A stretch of 64,000 nt of DNA from Oncomelania hupensis (GCA_036898135.1 CM072511.1:154345425-154409424); one strand, 5' to 3'; positions 11,668 to 24,884 are shown, counted from the stretch's first letter. Notes: generated by a model from the letters alone, not told the origin. Program-made: numbers and translations.

Positions 11668-11742
<75 letters not shown>
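11587..11742. repeat. (TC)n microsatellite with TGTC interruptions
   Basis: Two pure TC tracts separated by a CTGTCTGTTTC island. Confidence 0.97.
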
Positions 11743-11747
<5 letters not shown>

Positions 11748-12375
11748 TTTCATTCAGTTTCAGAATGCATGAGTACAAAGACCGATTACAGAAATGTCTC
11801 AGATGGGAGGAGAAAAAAAATAAACAAACAAATAAACAAACACCACTCCGCCACTACAAACACCAATACCACCAACAAAAACAAACAACAAACAAAAAAC
11901 CGCACACACACACACACACACACACACCCACACACCCATACCTACGAGACAGTTAAAGTGAACGGAAAATGTCAAGTTGCCATTGATCTCTTAACGAAAA
12001 GTCACGCAGACGAAAAACACTAAAAGCTTACCCTCACGTACTTTAACACAGATGATATCATATAATGCTTCAGGGCTGACAAGAACAAAAATAAGTAGGA
12101 TAAGGGAAAATGGGGTGGAGATGGGGATGGGGAGAGAAGATGAACAAGAACAAACAAAAGAAGAAGAGGAGGAGGAATTCAATTCAAACAACTGTATCGT
12201 ATGTTCACATATTAAGTTATTTTAGATCGAAGAAAGACAGAAACTGGTGCGTAGGAGAACATGCCGTTGCAATGACATTAATTATTTTGTAAGGACCATT
12301 GCTTAAACCGATGTCATAATCGCCTACGACAAGCACGTTGAAAGCAGTCATAACTGCCATATGAATACCCCTCCC

Positions 12376-12377
<2 letters not shown>
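11743..12377. other. Intergenic with short AAAC and CA repeats
   Basis: CAAA-type repeats at about 11817-11900 and a CA repeat at about 11901-11935. Nothing else recognised. Confidence 0.4.
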
Positions 12378-12425
<48 letters not shown>

Positions 12426-12434
12426 GCACACGCA
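12378..12434. repeat. (CA)n microsatellite
   Basis: About 22 CA units followed by degenerate CGCA units. Confidence 0.95.
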
Positions 12435-13320
12435 CACTAACAATAAAGCAATATAATTGATACTTAAATCGTGAACGTATTCGGTGTAAATATACTACAC
12501 TAACAAAACACTAACAGCAAAGCAATATAATTGATACTTGAATCGTGAACATATTCGGTGTTAAGTATACAACACTAACAACACTGTTACACTGTTATTG
12601 TTTTTTAACAAGTGCTGATTCAGCACCGATACTTGAATCTTGATAAAGTGTAACTCAGATTCGTTTATCCACGCAACCTGTTCACTCAGCAACAAGGCAG
12701 GAGTCGTCGTATGAAGTTTTCCAACTTTATTCAGCATACATCAACAACTGCATACAAGATCGCTCAATCGCTTTTTCACTCTTTTCACTTTGTCACTCTC
12801 TCACTGACACAGTGCATCACCTATATAATAGTCTTTCTATTATAAAGAGAAAGTCCGAACATTCCAGCGTGACGTAATTACAGCCAATCAGAATAAAACT
12901 CGTCATCGGAACTAGGCACTGTCTTATGTCATATAACTTTATTTAGGTTAGAAGAATCTCTTAGCTATTACTAGATGTATCTACATGCTTCGATCAATAG
13001 TAAACACGTAGTAATTCTAGAAAATTCTCCAATACTATCGACCAACAAAAATTATCAACATTATACAAAGCTTCTTCTAACAACAACGCAAAATCAAATC
13101 AAATGTAAATACACTCTATTATTGCATGCTTTGCAACATAAAACGATCGGATCTATCGTGCGCGTCTCAAACGTAACAAACACACTAACAGCTAAGCAAT
13201 ATAATTGATACTTGAATCGTGAACGTATTCGGTGTAAGTATACTACACCAACAACACACTAACAGCAAAGCAATATAATTGATACATGGATCGTGAACGT
13301 ATTCGGTGTAAGTATGCGAC
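12435..13320. repeat. 74-bp tandem repeat, four units, split by a solo LTR
   Basis: The unit carries AAGCAATATAATTGATACTT and CGTGAACGTATTCGGTGTAA. AAGCAATAT recurs at 12446, 12520, 13194 and 13268, a period of exactly 74 bp on each side of the inserted LTR (12585-13178). Units differ by a few substitutions. Confidence 0.92.
12585..13178 (-). mobile_element. Solo LTR, copy 3, inside the 74-bp array
   Basis: 594 bp with minus-strand termini TGTTACGTTTGAGACGCGC and CAGTGTAACA. The perfect 5-bp duplication AACAC flanks it (12580-12584 and 13179-13183). TATATAATAG near 12822 could be the promoter TATA region, and GAATAAAG (minus, near 12733) the polyadenylation signal. No interior remains. Confidence 0.92.
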
Positions 13321-13889
13321 AGTAATCATTTCAAAACTGAAAGCTGAGAAAGATGCTGATGCTGTGCATGTATTTCGGGCTAGATGGCATATCTTATAAC
13401 CGTTATTGACTCTTTGTATGAAGAGCTGTCTATAAATTGCCGTGCCTGTTAGTATTATTCAAGCATATCTGTTGCAATGTCTTATTCACCTCTGCCCCCA
13501 CCAACACACGTCTCCACCTCACCCCTTACACCATTACAAACCCCATTCCCACCGCATCCATCCCTCTAACCCCTCTACTTAAAAAGCTGCTGATTGCAAG
13601 CAGAAGTCAACACATATTCAAAATTAAAAATTTAAATTTCTTTTTTAATTTCATAATGCAATGGTGTTGTTAAGCATCCTCCTAAGGTCGTTACTTGAAC
13701 CTATATATGAACAAATATAACCAATGGGTAGAAATACTCGTTGCTCTTTTTGTATTGTATTGCTATGTTTTGTTTTGATACGAAGTTATTTCCTCCAAGT
13801 GGATCTCACCTTTATTTCTAAAGCAAATTTAACCGTAGTCACGTTTGTGGTACCATTTAGAGAAAGTATTTTTACGGGTATGAGGTTCG
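13321..13889. other. Intergenic, nothing recognised
   Basis: AT-rich with a C-rich patch near 13490-13560. No coding signal. Confidence 0.4.
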
Positions 13890-13890
13890 A

Positions 13891-15953
13891 CCTATCCTAT
13901 CCTATCCTATCCCGTAACTCGAAAGTCGTTGGGGCACCACAGATGATCGTTTAACTAGCGTACTCCATTTTTCTCTGTCCTCAGCAACCCTCATAGCGAC
14001 GCTCAGTGTCATGCCAGTCCATTCTCGAATGTTGTCCTCCCATCTCTTTTTCAGTCTCCCTCTTCTTTTATCTCCTTGCACCGTGCCTTTCAAGTTGGTC
14101 TTTGCAAGATCATCGTGTTGTCCAATGGCTTGTGTGATGGTCTGTCAGACTTCGTCGTTGTTGATGTCCTGGGTATAGGAGATTCCCAGAAGTCTTCTGT
14201 AGAATATCATCTCCATACGTTGTATTCTTCGTTGTAGGTCTTCTGTGAGGGTCCATGTTTCGCAAGCGTATAGGAAGATGTAGAAGACATGGGAGAGAAG
14301 CAGCCTTATTTTGGAGTATAGACTGATGGTCCTGTCTTTCCAAATGGGCTTCAACCTTGTCAGGGCCGCAATTGTTTGTGCGATCCTGGAGAGGTCTTCC
14401 TGTCGGGACCCATTGTCTGATACAATTGCTCCTAAATATTTGAAGCTATGCACCGTGTTGAGGGATTGGCCTTGGACTTTGATGTCCGTGTTGACGCCAT
14501 TGGTGTTGTTGGTCATCATTTTGGTCTTCTCAGCACTTAGGTCCATTCCAAAGGTTCTGAAGGTGGTGTCAAGCCTATGTACCAGGTGTTCTAGTTCTTG
14601 TTCTAGAATCAGAATCAGAATCTGTATTGTCCCCATGAAAACACAAGGAAATGTGTGTGCGGCGTACACTTCATCAACACAACGGCACAAAAGCAATAAA
14701 ACACAAAAGACTTCAGGGATTAAAACAATACACCCCAAAGAACAGAAAAGCAGTTGTACACAACATGAATGTAGCTTATGAAATAATAAAAGTCATGCAT
14801 CCTACTTTCTAACCCCTAACACAAAACACCCACCTACACACACACACACCCACACACCCACACACACACGCACACCCACACCCACACACACACACCCACA
14901 CACACCAGAAGTTAAAAAGTTACCGGTACAGCATTTAATGCAGACTTTCACTGGCCTGTGGCAGGACCAGTAATGACGTCACTTCTAACCTAGTTACAGT
15001 GTTCTAAATACACAACGGGAGTTGTACTAAGTCTGTGTTTATTTCAGTTTAGTGCAGATCAACTGCAATTCCTGGATTTTTTTTTTATACGTACACAACA
15101 GGACCCAAGAAACAAAGACCTGAATTTCCAAGCAGTATACATGTTTTTGATATTATGAACCAGACTGCCATGCAAGGAGAAACTACTTAAGAAAGTCCAT
15201 CAATGTCATCCGCTAAACGGAGGTTGGAGATTGCTCAACCCCATTTGCTGACTGTGCCTTCGTGATTCGCAAGGGCATCTGACATGATGCGCTCCAGGAA
15301 GATGTTGAAGAATGTTGGAGAGAGTAGGCATCATTGACGCACGCCGATTGTTGTTCTGAAACAGTTCCCGATGGCGCCGTTGTGGAGGACTGCACTGATA
15401 TCCTTGTCATACACTCTCATGGTTGACCACAGAGCTGTCTGCCAGACAAGGTCAAACGTTTTCTTGAAGTCTGCAATCGCATGATATAGATGTTGTTGGT
15501 GTTATAGGTATTTCTCGCAGATTATTCTGAGGTTGAATATCTGCTCATGGGTACTTCGCCCTGCCCTGAATCCTGCTTGTTCTCCATCCATGATGTGTTC
15601 AGCTTGAGGTTTCAACCTACTGAGTATTATTTTCAGGAGGACTTTGCTGGGGTGGCTCATAAGGCTGACGGTGCGGTAATTTTCACACTCCTGAAGGTTA
15701 CCTTTTTTGGGAAGACTGACGACAAGCGACTGAGTCCATGGTGTGGGTCACTCCCCACTCTGCCAGATCTTGTTACAGCTACTGGTGAGGGCGTCGATCA
15801 TCGCTTCTCCTCCTGCTTGAAGCAAATCTGCGGGTATATTGTCCACTCCCGCTGACTTCCCCTTCTTCAGCGACTGCACTGCTGCCTCAACTTGTTCTTG
15901 GAGAATTGGGACGATTTCTTCTTCCTCTGTGTTCTGGGGACATGCTAGTACGT
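13891..15953 (-). pseudogene. RTE retrotransposon copy, 5'-truncated and interrupted
   Basis: Read on the minus strand, this matches the intact element at 52851-56197 from about residue 520 of its ORF to the C-terminus, ending in the TATCC (GGATA) tail at 13891. Recognisable pieces include SLKKGKSAGVDNIPADLLQAG (15840s), the HSFKYLGAIVSDNGSRQE block (14400s) and RLKKRWEDNIREWTG (14030s). Frameshifts and stops are frequent. Sequence from about 14607 to 15190 is foreign to the element. A GTTCG match at both ends is a weak candidate duplication. Confidence 0.9.
14607..15190 (-). mobile_element. Insertion inside the RTE copy, with (AGAATC)n end
   Basis: RTE homology stops at GTTCTTGTTC and resumes at AGTCCATCAATGTCATC. 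The intervening 580 bp begins with AGAATCAGAATCAGAATCTG, then TATTGTCCCCATGAAAAC, typical of the 3' end of a LINE or SINE inserted on the minus strand with a short tandem tail. A CA-rich microsatellite sits at 14836-14907. No clear duplication or ORF. Confidence 0.6.
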
Positions 15954-16919
15954 TCGCCATCCGTCTCTATAACGCCGCTAGCGAGACCCGATGTAAGCGA
16001 TTGTGGTAAAACGTTTTCCCATTTGTGACGCAGAAAAGGAAATCGCGGAATGGGCAAACCGCTGCCGTTTTCTCGTATTCGGTGGTCATTTGCTGAAAAT
16101 GTGTACAGTTGTTCAAATGTACGCAAACACTGGCTTGATGTCTTTCATCTTTGCCTTATGAAGTGCGAAGTTCCTTGCATCAAAACTGTAAACTTCTATG
16201 GCATAGGGGTAGCTGTTATCGTACTAATGCGCATATCCTCTTCTTTGTGTGATATTTGGTAGTTTTCTGACCATGACGTTTAAATAAGGGTACATAAATT
16301 TACTCCTTAAGAACATTTTATTAAAGTGCATATTGTTTATTTAACGTAGACAGGTGTATTGACGTAAATTTAAGTTTCATTTTCTATCAAACAAGAATTT
16401 AATACAGTTAAAAATATGACGCATGTGTGGTTTTCTGCTCACACACACACACCACGCACAGACATACACACACACACACACAAGGAGACAAAGAATAAAG
16501 AGGATGGTGATTAGGAAAGGTAGAACAAAGTAAGAAAGAAAGGAACGCAATATTCTACCTACTGTGTAAAAGCCCAATTCTGTTCCATTCTCCCCTCATT
16601 TAAATAAAGCCCGAGGCATCGATGGAATGATTTTCCAGTAACAGCCTACCTGCCATATATATATATTGTTTTTCTTCATGCATTTCTGGTTTCATTGTCA
16701 CTCGGTGTCTAATCTAGGACTCTTTGCATTGTGTTTTAAAGAGCGAATATAATACTCAACACCACAACAGCACAAAGATGCGCTTTAATTGTTTTTCATA
16801 TCGGGAAATGTCATACATAGTGGAGGTGGACATATTTCTCCTTTTCATCTTTATAGATAACGGTTTCTTGGGAAACTTAATAGATGTGATACAACATTGT
16901 GTGGGTTTGGGTTAAAAAC
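15954..16919. other. Intergenic, nothing recognised
   Basis: Contains short CA repeats (about 16441-16482). No open frame shows homology to a family I know. Confidence 0.4.
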
Positions 16920-16928
16920 AACAGCAAT

Positions 16929-16987
<59 letters not shown>

Positions 16988-16988
16988 C
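16920..16988. repeat. (CAA)n microsatellite
   Basis: About 20 CAA units after a short degenerate lead. Confidence 0.95.
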
Positions 16989-17883
16989 GAAATTTTGCAC
17001 TGTTCTCTCACTTTAACTTTTTCTTTTAATAAAGAACAAAAAATAAAATAAAACAGCGATAGATGGAAACATTGTTTAGTGTACATGTAAAATATTGAAT
17101 AAAAATATCCTTTTCAGCTTTAAGAACAATAAAGTTGTGTTAGCCCATGTATTTCCTTAAGGCAAAGAGCTATTAAAACACAGAAATACATTATAAACAA
17201 AGGATCGGCTGTGAACTTATCCTTAATAAAACGAAAAACATTCATCGTTTTTATCTCTAAGATGATCAGAATTTTACCTAGTTCATATGCACAGCATCTT
17301 TTTTTTCTTGCGTAATAAAGGTCCTTTAAACTCACGGCGGTTATACATAGCTTTAGTACAACGGTACTGTAAAATTTCTAATTTAAAATAAAGTTCTTTT
17401 TCCTCTAAGATAAAAAAAGTTTCGTCTTGTTTGCATTTTTAAATAAAGAACTATAATACACAATATTTGGACAAAATATCGGTTGTTAAACTTTCCACAA
17501 GGGATCTAACAAAACGCAAAATAATTACTTTGGGAAAAAAAGGTTGTTTTACCCCTATTCGTTTAACTTAGCTAGCGATAATAAAATTAAGTTATTAAAA
17601 TAAAATGTACAAACACAATGACGAACGCGCATAACGATATAGTTGTAAATGCGGGATTGTAATTGCAATAACATTACAAGAAATAAATACGTACAATAAA
17701 ACATTATTTGTAAATCCATTTTATTATTTCACTCGGGGGTTGTACATTCCCCCACACCCCCCACCCCCATCCCACATACTTGTTTTCACAGTGTTATTAT
17801 GACTTTCCTGAAACGCCACATACGTTGTGTTGTCAATGGGTCACTCATATTACGTCCCCCTTTTTAAGTACTTTTAAGTGTTC
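16989..17883. other. Intergenic, nothing recognised
   Basis: AT-rich. A C-rich patch at 17750-17775. No coding signal. Confidence 0.4.
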
Positions 17884-17956
17884 TAACACTAATCCTAACC
17901 CTAACCCTAGTCCTAATCCTAACCCTTACCGTAACACAGCCCTAACCCTAACGGAT
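17884..17956. repeat. Degenerate interstitial telomere-like repeat
   Basis: About ten CCTAAC/CCTAGT/CCTAAT hexamers, matching the metazoan telomere unit TTAGGG on the other strand with variants. Confidence 0.75.
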
Positions 17957-18094
17957 CATTGCTTTGACATCAAAACAAGTACGTCTGTCAAAACAAGTTT
18001 ATGTAGATGTTCACTGGTTTGTCCAATTAACACTGTGTAAACAAGTACACAAGTACACACACACACAGAGTCGCAACCACACACACATCCATGC

Positions 18095-18098
<4 letters not shown>

Positions 18099-18158
<60 letters not shown>
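18099..18158. repeat. (TC)n microsatellite
   Basis: About 29 TC units followed by (AC)n. Confidence 0.96.
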
Positions 18159-18169
<11 letters not shown>

Positions 18170-18172
<3 letters not shown>

Positions 18173-18735
18173 ATCGTTTTGTTTGCAGATACATTGTGGA
18201 TGTGGATTGCTGGAAGGTAACACTAAGTTAGCCTGTATAATAATCACATAAGTTCATGCTATGTGTATTATGCTATATGCTAGCTACAAGAAGTATGTCT
18301 TTAGCGCCTTGATGAGATCCTGATTCGGGAAGGACCTCTACAGCGTCTCTGTGAGTCAAATAAGCGGCGTTCATTTTACTTCTAGAATTGACGCCCAAAC
18401 ACAATTTCACCCACAGGGACAAACCTGTAGTTTGCTCTCTCACCCCCACCACCACCCCCTCTTTACTAAAGTTTACCAAGGTCTTAAGAAGATTAACAAC
18501 GTCCATCAAAATGTCACCTACAAACTTAAACTTTGACAAGCTCATGCGCTGGGTACCACTTCTTAAAAGGTTCACATTTTTCGTTGAAACGTGCTGACAT
18601 ACAACACGCACCATTAGTGCGTTCACAAGTGCTGCTCAACGTTCTAAATGATAACGGGCCAGGGGGAAAAAAACAGAACATTAAATACAAAAAGGAGATA
18701 AGATCTACAAACACCCGTGCTGAACTTAAAAGGAC
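18170..18735. other. Intergenic, nothing recognised
   Basis: Overlapping open frames on both strands here lack conserved motifs and start/splice context. Confidence 0.4.
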
Positions 18736-19075
18736 ACCATTTCCAAAGTTGTGTTTACTTTTGCCGAAAATAAGTTTAGCCCAAAATTCGCATTGTTATT
18801 ATATAAAACAGTGGGCTTTTCTTGTCGGACAGGGAGTGATTTCTTATGTTTACCGGTAACCCCAATATGCTCTTCGATCAATGAAAATTTTAGCTTTAGA
18901 CAGGTAGCTAGCGGTTATATTAATAGGCACAACAACTACGGAAGTTTTTATTTAAAAACAAATCACCAACAACAACTTTTTTTTTAAAGTTTGTGTTATT
19001 TCTTAGTTGTTGCAAAATTAACTCTTTTTTTTAACTTGGGCAACATTCACTGTGAATGTTAGACGGATCTCTCCA
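18736..19075 (+). repeat. Dispersed repeat C, copy 2
   Basis: GTGTTTACTTTTGCCGAAAA, TAAGTTTAGCCC, AATTCGCATTGTT, TTAATAGGCACAACAACTACG and GGGCAACATTCACTGTGAAT appear in this order. All recur in reverse orientation at 30345-30735 with substitutions. Confidence 0.75.
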
Positions 19076-19289
19076 GAGGTCGTGGTCAAAATCGATCCCA
19101 TTATATAAAAGTTACTAACAACATCTCTCTCCGTGGATGGCACTGGTCAGAAAACACGTTCCTTGTTTTGAGAAGTGAAGACAACAAACGCATTTATTCT
19201 TGGTTGGATTTTTATTGGTGAGACTAATTTTATTTACATCTTTTATCATATTTAAATGTTAACAGTTTGGTCAGATTTTGCTTACTTTT

Positions 19290-19341
19290 GTGTGGTCCTG
19301 AATCGGCTCTTGGCTGTCCGCTGGACCCTATAAGCACTGAA

Positions 19342-19411
<70 letters not shown>

Positions 19412-19466
19412 ATCTAATCTAATCTAATCTAATCTAATCTAATCTAATCTAATCTAATCTAATCTA

Positions 19467-19535
<69 letters not shown>

Positions 19536-19557
19536 ATCTATCTTATCTATCTATCTA

Positions 19558-19589
<32 letters not shown>

Positions 19590-19590
19590 G
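19290..19590 (+). repeat. Repeat B 3' end with (ATCT)n/(AATCT)n tail
   Basis: TGGTCCTGAATCGGCTCTTG then GTCCGCTGGACCCTATAAGC is the repeat B 3' end. It runs directly into about 240 bp of ATCT units, an inner block of AATCT units and a closing TGTC block. The microsatellite is best read as the expanded tail of the retroposed copy. Confidence 0.85.
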
Positions 19591-19873
19591 TACTTGGACG
19601 GGATAATTGCAGTCAAAAATGAGTATATGGCCAAATATCACCCCAATCCACTCAGTTGTGAACGAGAATAACTGGCTTAAGAAAAAGGGACTGTAGGGGG
19701 GAAGGGAGGGGGGGTTAGAAATTGAAATATCGCTTGAGCAGAAAGTGAGTAGTCAATCCATTCCAATTCACTTTTATGATCGCACAAACCGGACCTGGCT
19801 TGGCAAGTGTTATATGTAATGGTACACGACAGCGGACAAATGTACGGTAGAAGTGTCAACAGTGTAACCGGAA
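19591..19873. other. Intergenic, nothing recognised
   Basis: No recognisable feature. Confidence 0.4.
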
Positions 19874-21976
19874 AATTGAAGACCCTAGGATTAAAAGTAC
19901 CTAAGTCACAAAATTTCCGTTCTGAGAAAAACGGCTTCAAAGTTTAAATTCTTTAGTGAAATCGGGTATTCGTGCTGATGTTATTCTGCTTAGGTTATAT
20001 TCTTAGTATATGATTATATAAATGTGAAAATGCCAAATAATAAGATATTTTGTCTTTCTACCTTCTATTAATTGAAATCAATATTTCATTTATTGTCTAT
20101 TCACACATTTAGGTGATATTAGACATTAAATAATAACAACAACAATATAAATCAAATCACAACTAAGAAATCTTATAACAAAATGGAATGAAAGGGGAAG
20201 AAGTTTAACACCAAACTATAAAAGTCTACCAATAGGAGTCATTGCAATAATTTTCACAACTGCTGTTATCTGTGAATGATGTAATACATCATCTATAGAA
20301 TGTCCATATTCAGTCAAATGATGTCCTTGGTTTTCGTACATTGCATTTAAAACTGGACATTCAAATAAAATATGGTAAACTGATATATTTTTGCCACACA
20401 TGACATACACTGTATATCTGCTGAATATTTATTATTCCATGAGTTCATTCTTAACTTGTATATTAATTTTGACAACTGTCGTGAACAGTTCGGTATACTA
20501 TAGTAACCTTTTTAATGCTAGTATCTTGACATACTACTTTTTCTAATAAGGAATACATTTCAGGACAACACATACTCAAATTGTTGACAGAAATGGAATC
20601 TAATGATCTTAGTGCTCCCTCTTTGGCTAACGTGTCACACACTTCATTCCAATGAATTCCACAATGTGCTGGAACCCAACAGAAATCAACAACTATACCT
20701 CTAGAGAATAATTGAGTTAATTAAAATGGACTTAGGTACTTTTCTGTCAAATCAACGACTTAAGTACTTTTAGCACTAAACTGCTAGGACTGAGATTACA
20801 CAAACAATCAGGTTTTTTTTAATGTATAACACAAATGAATGAACACTTTTGTATTATTATTATTTTTTAAATTTTTACCTCAAACCCAGCAATATTTTTT
20901 TTACCATTCTCAAACACAATGTAACCACAATTAACAGAAACACATTGTGCCCTTGCAGATACTGAAGAAAAATAAAAGAATGTCTTGTCACATTGTCATT
21001 TGCATTATTTAGTTTGTGAATCTTATTCGTCCTCATCATCATCCTTAACCCTTTCCAGTCCACGGAGATTGTCATAGAATGTAGCTTCTGGTGGAAGATC
21101 GAAAATATTCAAGACAGTGCATAAAGATACGAAAGACTCTGATAATAATAATACCGTTAAGACGCTGAGCTCAACGATGTCTATTAGCAAATTTTCTAGA
21201 CGTCAAATACAGATTACGTCACCCTCTGTTTGCGTGTTAAACCTTCGGCTCAAAGCATTAACAAACGTGGTTTTTATAGTTATATTGTACCACGTTGAAC
21301 ACGCAGACAGTATGGATAACACTTCCTGCGGTATCGCGCTTCAATCGCAAGTTCTGTTTCTTGTATATCTATATTCTTTGAAGATACTGTAAAAATTTTG
21401 CGTATACATGGGCCTTTGCATGTACAAAGACATTAGTTTGCACAAATGCACACTGAAAGTTCATGCTTGTGCATACTAGGCAAAGTAGACTTCGTACTTT
21501 TTTACTGTTTGACCTATTTTTCACTCGTTTGTTTACATTGAAGCTGACTGCGGTCATAACAATATTATTTCCTTTGAAATAAACCAAACATCCTTACTTC
21601 TGACTTTTGCAACTTTTATCGTGCTTCGTTTCCATTCAGACGGCGTTAATCGTCTTTTTTTCCCTTCAGTGCTGCAGCATCCTCGGTGCACTTTCAGCCA
21701 TTTTGTGTTACTGTTTCTATGACGCCAACGAGAGCAGTGATTGGCTGTTATGGACTAAGGTACTTTTCGTTAAAAAAAACACGGACTTGAGTACTTCTTG
21801 TGACTTAAAACAAGGAAACCTGACACCAAGCTTTTTCAAAACGGGACTTATGCACTTCTTAATGATTCACAAGTAAGTGGGTGGACTTAGCACACATAGG
21901 AGGATCATTTTCTGCACTCAACTCCAAATATCCAAAAATGTGACTTAGGTACTTTTAATCCTAGGGTCTTCAATTT
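19874..21976. mobile_element. ~2.1-kb TIR element with subterminal repeats
   Basis: The left arm, beginning AAATTGAAGACCCTAGGATT, is exactly repeated in inverted orientation at 21936-21976 over about 38 bp. AATT at each outer edge (19874-19877, 21972-21975) could be a 4-bp target duplication or part of the arm. The motif RACTTAGGTACTTTT or close variants recur inside (near 20729, 20756, 21750, 21785 and 21940), as subterminal repeats of DNA transposons often do. No transposase frame was found. The interior carries a LINE fragment (20216-20720), so it is probably non-autonomous or decayed. Confidence 0.65.
20216..20720 (-). pseudogene. RNase H and C-terminal fragment of an I-like LINE
   Basis: On the minus strand one frame reads GIVVDFCWVPAHCGIHWNE then VCDTLAKEGA, the classic RNase H pattern of RNase H-bearing LINEs (W.P.H.GI..NE..D.LAK). 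After one stop and frameshift it continues NKYSADIQC, GKNISVYHILFECPVL and HLTEYGHSIDDVLHHS to PIGRLL and a stop. A second, shorter relative lies at 31370-31616. The reverse transcriptase part is missing. It lies inside the TIR element at 19874-21976. Confidence 0.8.
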
Positions 21977-22067
21977 CTCAACCCTCGCAACAGATCAAAG
22001 AAAGTGTAATTAGATCGTGGGGTCGTGTGTGTGGGAGAAGTGCGATTGTGAAGGGAAGTTATGCGTG

Positions 22068-22479
<412 letters not shown>

Positions 22480-23340
22480 TGAGAAAGAGTATATGGATGT
22501 ATGTGTATGCGTGCGACTCTGTGCGTGCGTGGTTGTGTATGTGTGTATGTGTGGGTTTGTTGGTGTGTGTGTGTGGGTGTGTATGTGTGTGTTTTTGTGA
22601 ATACATCCACGATTCAAGAATACTTTATTATTTCAAGCAGAGAAATTAAGACATGCTTTGCTGACAGTATTACAACAAATTGCAATAAATGTGTAAGAAA
22701 GGGCAATTACAAACATTCACTCATTAATGGTTGAAAAATGCATAGACTATAAGGAAGCAACAGGCAATAATAAAGTAATAAAATGCACAAAGTCCCCAAT
22801 TACAAACAGTTGGAGGGGAAACAAAATTAAGACAATCCAAACACACAGACACGTACATATATTTAAAGTCCACACACAGCAGCACAAACACCCCCTGCTA
22901 ACATCACCACGGACAAAGAACACTCCACCACAGATCACACATCAACAGACCGAACAACACACATCACAGTTCAAAATTTCAGACCGTACAGATCTCCAAG
23001 CAAACACAGAAGAAACACAGAGGTTAAATACATTTTTAAATATATATATATATATATTCATATATAAAAGCATGCGTGAATGTCTGATAGCTGACACACA
23101 CTCTATAGTGTTTCAAAGTCTGTCGGACTATTATGTAGGCTACGGAAGAATTCTTGATTCAAAACGTTTAGAAGTCAAGTCAAGTCAAAAAATTTTATTG
23201 CCAAGATAAAACACAAGTAATATGTCTCAGAATCGAAATAACACGCACGCACACGCACACACATACACACACACCCACAAACACCCACGCGTGAAGGGGA
23301 GACGGGCACCGCCCTTATGAAAAAGGCCCAGAAAAAAAGA
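22480..23340 (-). repeat. LINE-like 3' ends with TG/CA repeats
   Basis: After a TG-rich stretch, TCAAGAATACTTTATTATTT (22614) and AAGTCAAGTCAAGTCAAAAA (23171) with TTTTATTGCC look like minus-strand 3' ends of LINEs, each with a short tandem tail. There is no coding sequence to confirm a clade. Confidence 0.45.
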
Positions 23341-23790
23341 GGCTCTAAAAATGCCTCTCATCCATGTGGTCGAAAGGTTACGGAAACCCTTTTAATTTAC
23401 CTTTAGGTTTACCTACTTCTCTAAACTATCAGGGAAAGGGAAGATGTGGGAGGTGGGGAGAAGATGAACAAGAAGAATGCGGTATAGGAGGAAGAGGTGG
23501 ATGGGGGTGGCAGGGAAGAGGCGGGCAGGATTTAGGGTTGACGTTGAACAGGTTGATCTTGCCCCGATGAAGGAGTGAGCGCAGATTCGTTAACAAAAGA
23601 CATTGGACATTTTCTTTAAAATAACTGAAGCGTCGATTTAAAAAGGCGTTACTGGACACTCTTCTCCCACACACCTGCCCACTCACTCAATACACACCAC
23701 ACACACACACATTCACACACACACACACGCACGCACAGAGGATTTGTCATTCAAAAACATAGTGGTTTTTTTGTAATTACCATTTCCGAA

Positions 23791-23893
23791 ATGGCTCCGC
23801 CTACCACAAATAGCCGCGACAAGCACCCTGCTATGACAGACGAAGAGCACCTGAAGAGGTGGCGCCCCACATGCAAGACCACTTGTTCATATT
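23791..23893 (+). CDS. Possible first exon, MAPPTTNSRDKH
   Basis: From ATG in a fair context (GAAATGG) the frame reads MAPPTTNSRDKHPAMTDEE, then LKRWRPTCKTTCSY, ending at TATT|GTAAGTA, an almost perfect donor in phase 1. The short stretch is GC-richer than its surroundings. No family is recognised and no continuation exon was found downstream. The strong donor is the main support. Confidence 0.35.
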
Positions 23894-24884
23894 GTAAGTA
23901 ATATTTCTTAACTACAAATATCGGGACCATGTGTCATCGGGAGCGAATCCAGATATTGCGATACATGCTTGCAGGTTGTAAAAACCTACATAAGACCACT
24001 ATGTACACGGTCAACTAATACATAAATTACCTTTTTATCCACAATTATAATTACAAATTTCTATATTTCTGTGGCAGATAGTAAAATACCCATCTACGCA
24101 GACTTGTCTTGTTTTGTCTTGTCTTTCTGTCAGCGCCCACAATCACACTTCTTGATTACTCTGGCATCTTCTTAAGCATAATCAATATTATTCATGCCGT
24201 CTTGATCTTCAATTCATAGTAGGTAGTAGAAATATATCAACCTACAAGAACCCATATCTCTTAATCCGTACAACTGTCAAGAATGAATGAAACTTTATTT
24301 AGTGCGTAAATCATTTCCACCCAAAAAGTATTACAACAGTGCTGAATATAACCCCTGCATTGTATCCTTAAGATAATTATAATTGTAAATATTTTTCCCA
24401 TATTTTTTGGTGTGTTTGGAAGCCGTCCTCGTGCAGTTGGCAAGAACAATTTTTTAAAATGTTTTTATATAGAATAAAGACGTCTTGCCTTGCCTTATTC
24501 GATAGGAAAATGTCAACATACACAAACCTGCATCTGTTACGATATGGGCAGCTTTGCTGAAATCAGGATCTAGCTAAAATGTCAACTTGTGGGATTAAGC
24601 ACACTGTCAAAACGACACCTAATATTAAGATAATCCGTACGACTGTGCAAAACACGTTGGCTATTTTCTTGAAGTATAATATCTCTGCTAATGGTCCCCT
24701 GAGGAAGAAATCGATTAATGCAGTCTACATCTAAAAATGTTCAAATAGCGCAGATACACTACAACATAAGTGACGTATTTTAAATATCGATTAAGCGTGT
24801 AATATGAACCTTACTCATTTTCCCTTTTTAAAAATAATCCTTAAATGTCATACTGTATGTTACATAAGACAACTTCTTAACACA
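23894..24884. other. Noncoding, nothing recognised
   Basis: AT-rich. AATGAATGAAACTTTATTTA near 24282 resembles other LINE-type 3' ends on the minus strand. Confidence 0.4.
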
